Part shown: positions 1 through 9,409 of the stretch, piece by piece
How the letters are laid out: every line of letters begins with the position of its first letter
Numbering within the stretch: position 1 is the first letter of the stretch
From: Gemmatimonadota bacterium
Lineage (GTDB): Bacteria; Gemmatimonadota; Gemmatimonadetes; Longimicrobiales; Gaopeijiaceae
NCBI GenBank assembly: GCA_028873595.1
Contig: JAPPOV010000028.1
Span: 1 to 64,000, forward strand
Direction of reading: 5' to 3'
DNA: 64,000 nt
The notes under the pieces: model-generated
Told to the model about the DNA's origin: nothing
Database searches by the model: none
The model's input: the letters and a program-made list of their open reading frames with translations, nothing else
Made by a program: the position numbers and the translations under genes

Positions 1-894
1 CTCGTGGCGCGGGAGGCGATACTCACGGCGGTCGTCGACATTCTCACCGAGCGGCTGGAGTTGACCGAAGACCGGTACCAGCGTGGCGTGGCTTCCTCGA
101 TCGAGCTGTACCAGATCCAGCAGGACCTGAACGCCACGCGTGCAGGCCTACCCCTTCTGGGGAGCCAGATCATCGCGTCACGCGGTCGTCTCGGAGTCCT
201 CCTCGGGCGCTACCCACAGGAGGTCGAACCTCTACTCGCAGGCGAAGATTTCCCGGTCATAAGTCTCGACCCGATTCCCGCTGGTCTACCCGCAGACATT
301 CTGACCGCTCGGCCAGACCTGGTCGCGGCGGCGTTCCGTCTGGAAGGAACACGGCAGCGCGTCGGCGAGCGCAAGGCTGCCCGTCTGCCGGCGATCAACC
401 TCACCGGCTCCACCGGAACGCAAAGCTCCGACCTGTCGGACATCGTTCGCGCCGACCAGTGGTTCACCAATTTCGTTGCCTCACTCACGGCTCCGATCTT
501 CTCGGGAGGTCGTCTCAAGGCCGACCAGGAAGCAGCCGAGGCACGGTACGAACAGGAAGCCGCTCGCTACGCGCGCTCCGTACTGACCGCGTTCCAGGAA
601 GTCGATGCCGCAATCGCGGCATTCAACGCTCAGCGTGAACGGAAGCTCGTGCTCGACGAGCAGCTGTCGGTCGCTGAAGCATCAGCGGACGCAGCGCTAC
701 TCAGGGTACAACAGGGCGTCGGCGATTACGTCGGCTATCTGGATGCCCTGCGGACGGTCTTGAACGTTCAGGACACTCAGGCATCAGCGGAACGCGAACT
801 CGCCACCGCCCGACTCAACGTACACCGCGCCCTCGGTGGCAGCTGGATCCCCGAGCAGGCCGATACGCAGGACTCCGAAGGAGACCTCTCATGA
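1..894 (+). CDS. RND efflux outer-membrane factor (TolC/OprM/NodT type), 5' end cut off
   Basis: This is the C-terminal 297 codons of an outer-membrane channel that would dock onto the adaptor and RND pump encoded next. The frame is open to the first base of the window, so the true start lies upstream; family members are about 450-500 residues, so roughly the first third is missing. Visible family marks are the conserved stretch LPADILTARPDL (about residue 95), followed by a long helical part rich in Ala, Glu and Arg, then a second helical half after APIFSGGRLKADQEAAEARY. The stop overlaps the adaptor start as ATGA (891-894), so the genes should be translated together. The substrate cannot be told from the sequence. 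Confidence 0.9.
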   Translation, partial: LVAREAILTAVVDILTERLELTEDRYQRGVASSIELYQIQQDLNATRAGLPLLGSQIIASRGRLGVLLGRYPQEVEPLLAGEDFPVISLDPIPAGLPADILTARPDLVAAAFRLEGTRQRVGERKAARLPAINLTGSTGTQSSDLSDIVRADQWFTNFVASLTAPIFSGGRLKADQEAAEARYEQEAARYARSVLTAFQEVDAAIAAFNAQRERKLVLDEQLSVAEASADAALLRVQQGVGDYVGYLDALRTVLNVQDTQASAERELATARLNVHRALGGSWIPEQADTQDSEGDLS

Positions 895-2213
895 CGACCC
901 CCGACCAGAACACACAACCCCGCCGCTCCCGTCGGCGACTCGTTCTGCCCGCCCTCATCCTCATCGGCGGACTCGTCGTTGCAGCGGGACTGGTCGTCAG
1001 CCGACCCACCCCGGAACGTGTTGCCGCCCCACGGCTTGCCCCGATCGTCTCGACCGAGAGACTGTCACCACGGACGGAACCACTGATGGTCGAGGGGACC
1101 GGCACCGTGAGACCAACATCAGAAATCACGCTTTCAGCCGAGGTCGGGGGCCGCGTGGTGATGGTCTCCCCGCAGCTCGTGCGTGGTGGGGCATTCGCGA
1201 AGGGTGATGTCCTCATGCAGCTGGACGACCAGAGCTACCGCAACGCCGTCGCGATCGCACGGGCCGAGGTAGAGCAGCGACGCGTCGACCTCGCATTGGC
1301 CGGTCAAAATCAGGCGATCGCCCAGCGGGAGTACGAACTCCTGCGTCAACGCCTCGGCACGGACGCCCCCTCGGATACCAGTCTGGCCGCCCGGCTGGCG
1401 CGTCAGCAGCCGCAATATGAGGCAGCTGAAGCTTCATTGCTGCGCGCGGAGGCCCAGCTCGCCGATGCCGAACTGAGTCTGGAACGCACCGTGGTCGTCG
1501 CCCCCTTCGCAGGCCGGGTCCGGTCCGAGACGGTCGACGTCGGGCAGTTCATCTCACCGGGTCAGGCCGTCGCCGACATCTATGGCACGGACGCGGTTGA
1601 AGTCGACATCTCTCTGAGCACGCGCCAAGCCTCACTCATCGACAACCTCTGGGACAAGACAGGCACCAGCCGGATTCCCGCTGAGGTTCGGGCAGAGTTC
1701 GGTGGCATATGGCATACCTGGAATGGCTTCGTCGAGCATGCCTCGGGTGCGCTCGACGAAACGACACGGACCGTCGAGATCGTCATTCGCGTTCCCGCGC
1801 CATTCGACACATCGGATGAGCGCCCTCCCCTCCTCATCGGCTCCTACGTTCGAGCCGATATCGTCGGCCGAGCGACCGAAGCCCACTATGCGGTCCCACG
1901 TGCGGCACTTCGAGACGGCCCGGCAGTCTGGGCCGTGACGGATCAGGGCACACTCGTCACTCGCCCGGTGCACGTGATCCAGGAAGTCCAGGACACGGTC
2001 TTCGTACGTGCGGACATGGCCTCGGCTCCCGAAATCGTAGTGAGTGATCTCTCCGTCATGACCGAGGGAATGGAGATCCGTATCGACGGCTTCGACGATC
2101 CTTCTGCTCGTACGGCCATGGATGACGAGGACGAGCCGTCCTCGAACGACGCGGAGTCGACACGATCCGCGAGCGACAATGAACACATGAACGCCGGAGG
2201 AGGCGGGCCATGA
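891..2213 (+). CDS. RND efflux periplasmic adaptor (membrane fusion protein, HlyD/AcrA type)
   Basis: The 440-residue adaptor would bridge the inner-membrane pump and the outer-membrane channel. Residues about 16-38 form one hydrophobic N-terminal anchor and no lipobox is present, so it is membrane-anchored rather than a lipoprotein. Then come a first lipoyl half (SAEVGGRVV around 83-91), an alpha-helical hairpin of about residues 110-190, and a second lipoyl half with the family motif VVVAPFAGRV. The C-terminus has an acidic, Ser-rich tail. It sits between the channel gene and the permease, with 4-nt overlaps at both ends. Family assignment is firm; what is pumped is unknown. Confidence 0.93.
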   Translation: MTTPDQNTQPRRSRRRLVLPALILIGGLVVAAGLVVSRPTPERVAAPRLAPIVSTERLSPRTEPLMVEGTGTVRPTSEITLSAEVGGRVVMVSPQLVRGGAFAKGDVLMQLDDQSYRNAVAIARAEVEQRRVDLALAGQNQAIAQREYELLRQRLGTDAPSDTSLAARLARQQPQYEAAEASLLRAEAQLADAELSLERTVVVAPFAGRVRSETVDVGQFISPGQAVADIYGTDAVEVDISLSTRQASLIDNLWDKTGTSRIPAEVRAEFGGIWHTWNGFVEHASGALDETTRTVEIVIRVPAPFDTSDERPPLLIGSYVRADIVGRATEAHYAVPRAALRDGPAVWAVTDQGTLVTRPVHVIQEVQDTVFVRADMASAPEIVVSDLSVMTEGMEIRIDGFDDPSARTAMDDEDEPSSNDAESTRSASDNEHMNAGGGGP

Positions 2214-5200
2214 ACGGCGCCATCCGCTGGATGATCAACAACGGAGTGACGGCCAACCTCCTCATGCTGTTCATCCTGGTCGCAGGTGCGTTCGGTGCGA
2301 TCTCTCTGCGAAAGCAGGTCTTCCCCGAGTTCTCACCCGACCTGATCAACATCTCTGTGGCCTATCCCGGCGCGTCTCCGGTCGAGGTCGAAGAAGCGAT
2401 CGTAATTCCGATCGAAGCCGCCCTCGAGTCGATCGACGAAGTCGACGAGGTGAACGCCACCGCATCACAGAACCTCGCGGTCGTCACGGCCGAGCTACGC
2501 AGCGGCATCGACAAACAGCAGGTTCTCGACGAGGTGAAGTCCGCGGTCGACCGCATCCGTACCTTCCCCGTCCAGATCGAGCGCCCGATCGTGAACCTCG
2601 CGTCGCCGCGCTCGCAGGTGATTCAGCTTGTCGTCGCTGGGGACGTGGGCGAACGCGCTCTGAAAGTCCTCGCGAAGGAGGCCAGGGACGACTTGATCGC
2701 TCTGGGCCCGATCTCCGACGTCCAGATCTCGGGTGCGCGAGACTACGAACTCTCCATCGAGGTCTCGTCGGACGTTCTGGATGCGTACGGCCTGTCACTC
2801 GCCCAGCTCGCTACGATCGTCCGTCGCGAGAGCCTCGAGCTTTCCGGTGGTGAGATCGAGACGCGCGATGGACGAGTCCTTCTGCGAACGCAGGGCCGCA
2901 ACGAGACAGCGGAGGACTTTCAGGACATCGTAGTTCTCGGTCAGGTCGATGGGACCAACGTCCGGCTGAGCGACATCGCCACCGTAACCGACGGCTTCGC
3001 CGATTCCGATCTTGCCGCGGTATTCAATGGCGAGCCGGCTGTTGTCGTCACGGCGTATCGGGTCGGTGAAGAAAGTGTCCTCGAAGTCGCAGATGCCGTA
3101 CACGCGTACGTCGAAGAGTTCTCGACGCGACTTCCCGAAGGTGTGTCCGCTTCGGTCTGGCAGGATCAGTCCGTCGTCCTCGACGGGCGCCTGAAGCTCC
3201 TGATCAAGAATGGAATCCTGGGCCTGACGCTGGTCCTGATCGCCCTCACGCTCTTTCTCGACCTCAAGCTTGCTGCATGGACCGCGATCGGGATCGGGAT
3301 CTCGTTCGTGGGGGCATTTGCACTGCTCGCGCCTCTCGGCGTGACGATGAATACCATTTCACTCTTCGGTTTCATCCTGGCCCTCGGGATCGTCGTGGAC
3401 GATGCCATCGTCATGGGCGAGAACATCTTTGCCGAGCGTGAAAAGGGTCGCTCGTTGCTCCAGGCGGCCGAGGTCGGTGCCATCCGGATCGCACGCCCTG
3501 TTGTCTTCGCGGTGCTGACCACGGTGGTCGCGTTTGCTCCTCTCCTCTTCATCGAAGGGACACTGGGTCGGCTTCTGATCGACCTGCCACTCGTCGTGAT
3601 CACGGTGCTGCTCCTGTCGCTCGTGGAAGCGCTCTTCATCCTCCCGATGCACCTCGCACACACCGACACGCCAAAACGTCCACCGAACATCATCATCCGG
3701 GGGATCAGCGCAGCACGCGCGCGCGTAGACGCAAGCCTCCAACGTTTCGTGCACGGCCCTCTCACGCGGGCTGTCCGGTACAGCATCGGAAACCCGGCGG
3801 TGATCATGTCCGGGGCCACGGCATCGATCTTCATCTGCTTCGGACTGATCGGTGGAGGTCGGCTGCCGTTCTCGTTCCTCCCGTCGATTCAGGGAGAAAC
3901 GGTCGTCGCAAACCTCCAGATGCCTCCGGGTACGCCGGTCGAGCGTACACTCGAGGTCATCCAGGACATCGAGGCTTCCGTACTGCGCGCAGGTGAACGG
4001 ATGACGGAGAGGCTCCCCGAAGACCACCCCGCACCCATCCAGAACCTGTACTCCGTGGTCGGCGGCGGCGGAGTTAGCGGAGGTCCCGGCCAGACGGACA
4101 CTCCGCGCGGCTCGGCATCGAATCGTGCATCCCTCACGGTCGAGCTTCCGAACCCCGAAGCCAGCTCGTTTACCCCTTCACAGTTCGAAGCGGCCTGGCG
4201 CGAGGAGCTCCCCGAGCTCACGGGCGCACGATCGTTCTCGATCACCTCCGACTTCTTTCGGGTCGCCGAAGCGATCGCCGTTCAGCTCGCCTCCGACGAC
4301 ACCGAGGCGCTCGACGCAGCTTCGGTCGACGTCGCCGCTGAACTCGCCCGGTTTTCAGGGGTGTTCGACATCCTCACGGCAGACGATCTGGGAGAGCAGG
4401 AATTCCAGCTCGACCTCCGGCCGGAGGCTCGGTCACTCGACATCACGCTCGACGACCTGGCCAACCAGGTCCGCAGCGCCTTCTTCGGTTCGGAAGTCCA
4501 GCGCCTCCAGCGTGACGGTGAAGAGGTGCCGGTCTACGTGCGCCTGCCCGAGTCTGAGAGAGATGCAATCGCCGACCTTCTCTCGTTCCGGGTCTCGACC
4601 CCTCAGGGAACGCGAGTCCCTCTGGACCAGGTCGCAACCGTATCATTGGGGAGTACCCCCACGAGCATCTCGCGACGAGATGGAGAACGAATCGTCTCGG
4701 TGACAGCCGATGCCGACGAGACCATCGTCCGCACCGACGAGGTCAACCGTCAGCTAGGCCGTACGGTGCTCCCAGCGCTCCAGGAACGTCACCCGAACGT
4801 CTCCTTCAGCCTCGGTGGCGAGCGTGCCGAACAGGATGACACGTTCGCATCGCTGGGGCGTGGATTCCTTCTGGCCTTGCTCGGGATCTTCGCCCTGCTC
4901 GCGATCCCGCTGAACTCCTACGTGCAACCTCTCGTCATCATGTCGGCGATCCCGTTCGGGGTCATCGGCGCACTCATCGGGCACGCTCTGGTCGGGGTAC
5001 CTGTGGGCCTCTTCAGCATGTTCGGGATCATCGGACTCACCGGCGTGGTCGTGAACGACACGCTCGTCTTCATGGACTTCGTGAACTCGGAGCGGGCGGA
5101 GGGCCGGTCCACCGAGGATGCACTGCTGAACGCCGCACGAAAGCGCTTCCGGCCGATCTTCCTGACGTCGCTCACGACGTTTCTCGGCATCTCACCGCTG

Positions 5201-5410
5201 ATCTTCGAGCGCAGTGTGCAGGCTCAGTTCCTGGCGCCGACCGCAGTGAGTCTGGGCTTCGGGATCCTCTTCGCTACCCCTCTGATCATGATCGTGGTAC
5301 CGGCGCTGGTCGTTCAGAAGGAGCGGGCAATGACACGACTGGGTCGTGGACGGACGACGATCGTCGCCACTCCAGCTTCCATCGAGACCCTGGTTCCTGC
5401 CGGAGACTGA
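2210..5410 (+). CDS. RND family efflux permease (AcrB/MexB-like)
   Basis: This 1066-residue inner-membrane, proton-driven pump has the usual two-fold repeat: one N-terminal helix, a large periplasmic loop, six helices, then the same again. The fourth helix has GIVVDDAIVMGEN, with the acidic residues expected for proton relay; the matching second-half segment is GVVVNDTLVFMDFVN. The length fits hydrophobe/amphiphile efflux members. The first-half periplasmic part includes the typical FPEFSPDLINISVAYPGASP region. The ATG at 2210 overlaps the adaptor stop by 4 nt. A 135-nt gap follows, so the operon probably ends here. No local regulator gene is visible in the window. Confidence 0.95.
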   Translation: MNGAIRWMINNGVTANLLMLFILVAGAFGAISLRKQVFPEFSPDLINISVAYPGASPVEVEEAIVIPIEAALESIDEVDEVNATASQNLAVVTAELRSGIDKQQVLDEVKSAVDRIRTFPVQIERPIVNLASPRSQVIQLVVAGDVGERALKVLAKEARDDLIALGPISDVQISGARDYELSIEVSSDVLDAYGLSLAQLATIVRRESLELSGGEIETRDGRVLLRTQGRNETAEDFQDIVVLGQVDGTNVRLSDIATVTDGFADSDLAAVFNGEPAVVVTAYRVGEESVLEVADAVHAYVEEFSTRLPEGVSASVWQDQSVVLDGRLKLLIKNGILGLTLVLIALTLFLDLKLAAWTAIGIGISFVGAFALLAPLGVTMNTISLFGFILALGIVVDDAIVMGENIFAEREKGRSLLQAAEVGAIRIARPVVFAVLTTVVAFAPLLFIEGTLGRLLIDLPLVVITVLLLSLVEALFILPMHLAHTDTPKRPPNIIIRGISAARARVDASLQRFVHGPLTRAVRYSIGNPAVIMSGATASIFICFGLIGGGRLPFSFLPSIQGETVVANLQMPPGTPVERTLEVIQDIEASVLRAGERMTERLPEDHPAPIQNLYSVVGGGGVSGGPGQTDTPRGSASNRASLTVELPNPEASSFTPSQFEAAWREELPELTGARSFSITSDFFRVAEAIAVQLASDDTEALDAASVDVAAELARFSGVFDILTADDLGEQEFQLDLRPEARSLDITLDDLANQVRSAFFGSEVQRLQRDGEEVPVYVRLPESERDAIADLLSFRVSTPQGTRVPLDQVATVSLGSTPTSISRRDGERIVSVTADADETIVRTDEVNRQLGRTVLPALQERHPNVSFSLGGERAEQDDTFASLGRGFLLALLGIFALLAIPLNSYVQPLVIMSAIPFGVIGALIGHALVGVPVGLFSMFGIIGLTGVVVNDTLVFMDFVNSERAEGRSTEDALLNAARKRFRPIFLTSLTTFLGISPLIFERSVQAQFLAPTAVSLGFGILFATPLIMIVVPALVVQKERAMTRLGRGRTTIVATPASIETLVPAGD

Positions 5411-5545
5411 ACCCCTCTGGCGTCCTCACGCCGCCACCGGGACATTGTCGGGCCACATCGACGCGCAGAGGGCTGACGCTCACTTGCACGTCGACGCCCT
5501 CACGGCCGGTGACGGACCTCCGTCGAGCCGGTCGGGATCCCGACG

Positions 5546-6529
5546 ATGGAGCAAGGTTTGGAGCACGCGACTGCCGGATCCGACACGAACATTCTCACCA
5601 GTGTGTCCGAAGCCGTTCACGAACGGGTCGTAGGACAAGATGAAGCGGTCGAGGGGCTCCTCGTCGCGCTCCTGACCGGCGGCCATATCCTCCTCGAAGG
5701 ACTGCCCGGGCTCGCAAAGACGCTGATGGTCCGAACGCTGGCGGAGGCTATACACACTGGCTTTCGAAGGATCCAGTTCACGCCGGACCTGCTGCCTACG
5801 GACATCGTCGGCACTCCGGTCTTCGACCAGTCATCAGGAGAGTTCAAGGTTCAGAAGGGCCCGATCTTCTCGAACATCATCCTCGCCGATGAGATCAACC
5901 GCGCACCACCAAAGGTCCAGGCCGCACTCCTCGAGGCGATGGAAGAACGCCAGGTCACGATCGCGGGGGAGACGTTCCATCTGGAGAGCCCGTTCATGGT
6001 CCTGGCGACCCAGAACCCTGTCGAACTCCACGGGACCTACCCGCTTGCCGAGGCGCAGCTCGACCGCTTTGCGATGAAGCTTCACATCGGTTATCCGGAC
6101 CGCACGGAAGAGAAGGAAATCGTCCGAAGGGTCGCGAAAGGCACACCGATTCCTGTCGACACCGTGATCACGGTCGACCAGATCGCCGACGCTCGGACGG
6201 CCGTCTCGAACGTTCGACTCGAAGATGAAGTGCTCGACTACATCGTCGAGCTCACCTTCGCCTCGCGTGAGCCGTCGGCATACGGTCTTTCGGACCTCGA
6301 GACCCTCATCGAATACGGGGCATCGCCTCGAGCAACGATCTTCCTGACCCGAACAGCCCGAGCCCGAGCCTTCCTCCTGGGACGGGACTACGTCCTGCCT
6401 GATGATGTGAAGGCGATGGCGCCCAAGGTCATGCGTCACCGGCTGCGAACCACGTACGAAGCGGACGCCCGCGGTATCGATTCAGACCAGATCATCGCGC
6501 GCGTGCTCGAGGCCGTACCCGCACCCTGA
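5546..6529 (+). CDS. MoxR family AAA+ ATPase
   Basis: A 327-residue AAA+ ATPase of the MoxR group, chaperone-like enzymes that usually act with VWA-domain proteins. Walker A is GLPGLAKT (52-59), Walker B reads ADEIN (about 114-118), and the sensor-1 region is ATQNP. The C-terminal lid helices follow. It is the first gene of a Bat-type operon: DUF58, a BatD-like protein, two VWA proteins and a TPR protein follow directly. Its stop and the next start share one base (TGATG at 6527-6531). Family members are thought to ready VWA partners or envelope complexes; the client here is unknown. Confidence 0.94.
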   Translation: MEQGLEHATAGSDTNILTSVSEAVHERVVGQDEAVEGLLVALLTGGHILLEGLPGLAKTLMVRTLAEAIHTGFRRIQFTPDLLPTDIVGTPVFDQSSGEFKVQKGPIFSNIILADEINRAPPKVQAALLEAMEERQVTIAGETFHLESPFMVLATQNPVELHGTYPLAEAQLDRFAMKLHIGYPDRTEEKEIVRRVAKGTPIPVDTVITVDQIADARTAVSNVRLEDEVLDYIVELTFASREPSAYGLSDLETLIEYGASPRATIFLTRTARARAFLLGRDYVLPDDVKAMAPKVMRHRLRTTYEADARGIDSDQIIARVLEAVPAP

Positions 6530-7443
6530 TGTCGGTCGATTCGCACCACGTCTTCACCCCTGAGGTCACCGCTCAGCTCAAGCGAATCGAGCTGACGACT
6601 GCGGGTCTCGTCGAGTCTCTGTTCTCCGGCGAGTATCACTCGATTTTCAAGGGCCGTGGCCTGGAATTCGCCGACGTTCGGGAATACCAGCCAGGGGACG
6701 ACGTGCGTTCGATCGATTGGAACGTGACCGCGCGGCGTGGCCGCCTGTTCGTGAAGGAATTCGTCGAGGAACGCCAGCTCGAGGCTCTGGTCATGGTGGA
6801 CCTCTCGGCGTCCAAGTCGTTCGGGACCGGATCGAAGCACAACGCTCTGATCGCATCAGAGATCGCAGCGATTCTCGCGCTCGCCGCGACCGCAAACAAC
6901 GACCGCGTGGGATTGCTGCTCGTCACGGACCGCGTCGAGTACTTCATCCCCCCCGACACCGGTCGGCGCCACGCGATGCGTCTGGTCCTGGACCTGCTCG
7001 CTCACAAGCCGGAGGGTCGAGGTACCGCCCTTTCGCAAGGGCTGCGCTACGCCGACAAGGTCCTTCGACAGAGAACCACCGTATTCCTGATCAGCGACTT
7101 CCTTACCGGTGAATCCGCCGACCCGGAGCTGACCCGATCAGCACGAAAGCTCGCCTGGTATCACGACCTCGTGCCGATCCGGCTCATCGACCCGTCCGCG
7201 GGGCAGCTACCGAACGTGGGCATGCTCGCGGTCGACGACCCGGAGACAGGGTTGCGACGTGTCGTGAACACAAGTCGCAGGACGGTACGCAACGCATGGA
7301 AGGAGCACACCGAGCACACGCGTGAGCGCATGGACGAGCTCTTCCGAGATCTCCAGCTCGACGTCGTCGACATCGATACACGCGAGGAGTACCTGCCACC
7401 GCTGATCGGCTTCTTCCGACACCGTGCAAGGATTCAGCGGTGA
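6529..7443 (+). CDS. DUF58 domain protein of the Bat/MoxR operon
   Basis: A soluble 304-residue DUF58 protein with a VWA-like fold. The family core is visible as FADVREYQPGDDVRSIDWN (about residues 47-65), then a hydrophobic strand ending in MVDLSASKSFGTG, which resembles a MIDAS DxSxS site. There is no signal peptide or membrane helix, so it should be cytoplasmic. It lies between MoxR (1-nt overlap) and the BatD-like gene (4-nt overlap using GTG). DUF58 proteins nearly always accompany MoxR ATPases and are presumed partners; a biochemical role is not established. Confidence 0.92.
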   Translation: MSVDSHHVFTPEVTAQLKRIELTTAGLVESLFSGEYHSIFKGRGLEFADVREYQPGDDVRSIDWNVTARRGRLFVKEFVEERQLEALVMVDLSASKSFGTGSKHNALIASEIAAILALAATANNDRVGLLLVTDRVEYFIPPDTGRRHAMRLVLDLLAHKPEGRGTALSQGLRYADKVLRQRTTVFLISDFLTGESADPELTRSARKLAWYHDLVPIRLIDPSAGQLPNVGMLAVDDPETGLRRVVNTSRRTVRNAWKEHTEHTRERMDELFRDLQLDVVDIDTREEYLPPLIGFFRHRARIQR

Positions 7444-8477
7444 GGGCCGCACAGACCCTGGCCGCGACGCTCGTCATCGGCGTCGCCCTGCTCCTGAGTC
7501 CGGTCCAGACCTTCGGTCAGGACAGCGGCGGAACCGTCTCGGTATCCAGCCTCACACTCTCGCACGACACCGTCGGGATCGGAGATCTGGTCGACCTCTC
7601 CTTCGTGCTCGACATGGCGCCGGGCATCCTTGTGTTCGTGCCCGACTCGCTCGACTCCTCCGACTTCGAATCCTTCGCACCGGTGCGCTGGAGTTCCACC
7701 GCCACTGCGGACGGCGACACCCGGCTCACGGTCACTTACCCGCTGATCGCATTTCAGGTCGGCGGAATCGCCGTCCCGGAATTTCCGATCTTCGCCGCGC
7801 GCAGAAGCGAAGCCATCTCAGCGGGCTTCGCGAACGAGGGGGACCTTGTCGGGAGCTGGTCCTCGTTCCGAGCCGAGCCCTCCAGAACGCCGTCCGCACG
7901 GATGCTCATCATCCCTCCCCAGCCCCTCTGGGTCGCGTCGGTACTGGAGATTGAGGACGCCTCGAATGGGGTCCAGCCCAGGCCGGTCGCGGACGTCGTG
8001 GGTGGCGAACGGCACTGGCCGGCAACCCTGCTCGTCATGTTCTTCGGTGTCCTGTTCACCTGGATCGCTACTACGTCGGCGCATGCTGCCTGGGTCGCGT
8101 ACCGGAATCGACCCGCACCTCCGCCCGATCCCCGTCTCGCCGCGCTCGCTGCATTTGACGCTCTGCTCGAGGAAAGCCCGCATCGAGGCGGTGACATCCG
8201 AGGCTTCTACACTCGTGCAAGCGACATCACACGCCGCTTTGTGGAAGTCCTCGATCAGCGATGGGGTCCGGCGAGTACGAGCACCGAGCTGATGACCGAA
8301 CTCGAGGGCGCGGTGCGCCGCCCGGACTTCGCGTCCACACCGGAAGTCGGCCCCCTGACCGGAGTGATGGAGCACGCAGAAGCGGTGAAGTTCGGCGGGG
8401 ACCGGCCAAAGGCCGACGAAGCCGAGCGGGAGCTGAGTGCTGTACGTAGCTGGGTCGAAGGGACGCAGTCACCATGA
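7440..8477 (+). CDS. BatD-like exported membrane protein of the Bat operon
   Basis: 345 residues starting with GTG in a GTGA overlap with the DUF58 stop. A signal peptide of about 26 residues ends near FGQD. A beta-rich periplasmic region follows, then one transmembrane helix around 198-220 (TLLVMFFGVLFTWIATT) and a cytoplasmic helical tail ending with a conserved-looking VKFGGDRP segment. This layout (signal, Ig-like region, one helix, cytoplasmic tail) is that of BatD and DUF4381-type proteins found between DUF58 and VWA genes. Sequence identity to a named BatD could not be tested, so the call rests on topology and position. Confidence 0.7.
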   Translation: MRAAQTLAATLVIGVALLLSPVQTFGQDSGGTVSVSSLTLSHDTVGIGDLVDLSFVLDMAPGILVFVPDSLDSSDFESFAPVRWSSTATADGDTRLTVTYPLIAFQVGGIAVPEFPIFAARRSEAISAGFANEGDLVGSWSSFRAEPSRTPSARMLIIPPQPLWVASVLEIEDASNGVQPRPVADVVGGERHWPATLLVMFFGVLFTWIATTSAHAAWVAYRNRPAPPPDPRLAALAAFDALLEESPHRGGDIRGFYTRASDITRRFVEVLDQRWGPASTSTELMTELEGAVRRPDFASTPEVGPLTGVMEHAEAVKFGGDRPKADEAERELSAVRSWVEGTQSP

Positions 8478-9409
8478 TGTTGGACTTCGCTCAGCCACGC
8501 TGGCTTCTCCTGCTGATCGCGCTACTACCGCTCGCGGTACTCCTGAGACCCGGGCCGGCCTCCGCCCTCACAATGGCAGCGTCGGGTGAGGGATTCGGGC
8601 GCGCGGCCAGACGAAGTTGGCTGCAGTGGGTGCCTCTTCTTCTTCGCATCGGTTCCTTCATTGCGCTCATTGGTGCACTCGCGGGTCCACAAGCCGTACG
8701 CACGTTCGACGAGCCGCAGGTCGAGGGCATCGGCATTGCTTTGGCACTCGACCTCTCGACGTCGATGTGGGCCGAGGACATGGGTGCACGAGTGAGTCGC
8801 CTCGATGTCGCCAAGACGACTGCGATGTCATTCATCGATGCACGAGACGATGACATCGGCCTCGTCGCCTTCGCAGGAGAAGCGCTGACACGACTGCCGC
8901 TCACGCACGACGGCTTCGTCGTGCTGGACGCAGTCGACCAGCTCGAAGTCGGACTCCTTACCGACGGCACCGACATCGCAGGAGCGATCGCTGCAGGAGC
9001 CGGTCTGCTCGAGGACGCTCCTCATGAGTCCAAAGTCCTGATCCTCGTGACCGACGGCGCGCACAACAAGGCAGGCGTGATGCCCGACCTCGCTGCCCGG
9101 GCGGCGGCGGCTGTAGGTATCACGATCTATCCGGTCGCAATCGGCCAGGAGCGGGGCCGTGACCAGACCGCGATGGAGACCGTTCTGACGCAGGCAGCTC
9201 GTATCACCGGAGGAGAATACTTCCAGGCGACGGACGTGAACGCTCTGAACGAGATCTATGACGAGATCGATCGGCGCGTGCAGCCGTCTGAGGCCACGAT
9301 CCAACGCGTTGAGGTCACCCCGTATCGGTGGCTCCTCACGATGGTCGGGCTCGTGATGGCAGTCATGGCCATCGCTTTGCGCGGCTCCCCGCTCGGGGTC
9401 CTCCCATGA
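8474..9409 (+). CDS. VWA domain membrane protein, BatA-like
   Basis: The 311-residue protein has two N-terminal hydrophobic segments (about 10-20 and 55-75), a VWA domain with an intact MIDAS motif DLSTSMWAEDMG and the later VTDGAHN strand, and a C-terminal membrane helix. This is the BatA plan: the VWA domain is exposed and anchored at both sides. ATG at 8474 overlaps the BatD-like stop by 4 nt; a second ATG at 8477 is also possible. It overlaps the next VWA gene by 4 nt. Bat proteins were named for aerotolerance in Bacteroides; that phenotype is not shown for this lineage. Confidence 0.9.
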   Translation: MMLDFAQPRWLLLLIALLPLAVLLRPGPASALTMAASGEGFGRAARRSWLQWVPLLLRIGSFIALIGALAGPQAVRTFDEPQVEGIGIALALDLSTSMWAEDMGARVSRLDVAKTTAMSFIDARDDDIGLVAFAGEALTRLPLTHDGFVVLDAVDQLEVGLLTDGTDIAGAIAAGAGLLEDAPHESKVLILVTDGAHNKAGVMPDLAARAAAAVGITIYPVAIGQERGRDQTAMETVLTQAARITGGEYFQATDVNALNEIYDEIDRRVQPSEATIQRVEVTPYRWLLTMVGLVMAVMAIALRGSPLGVLP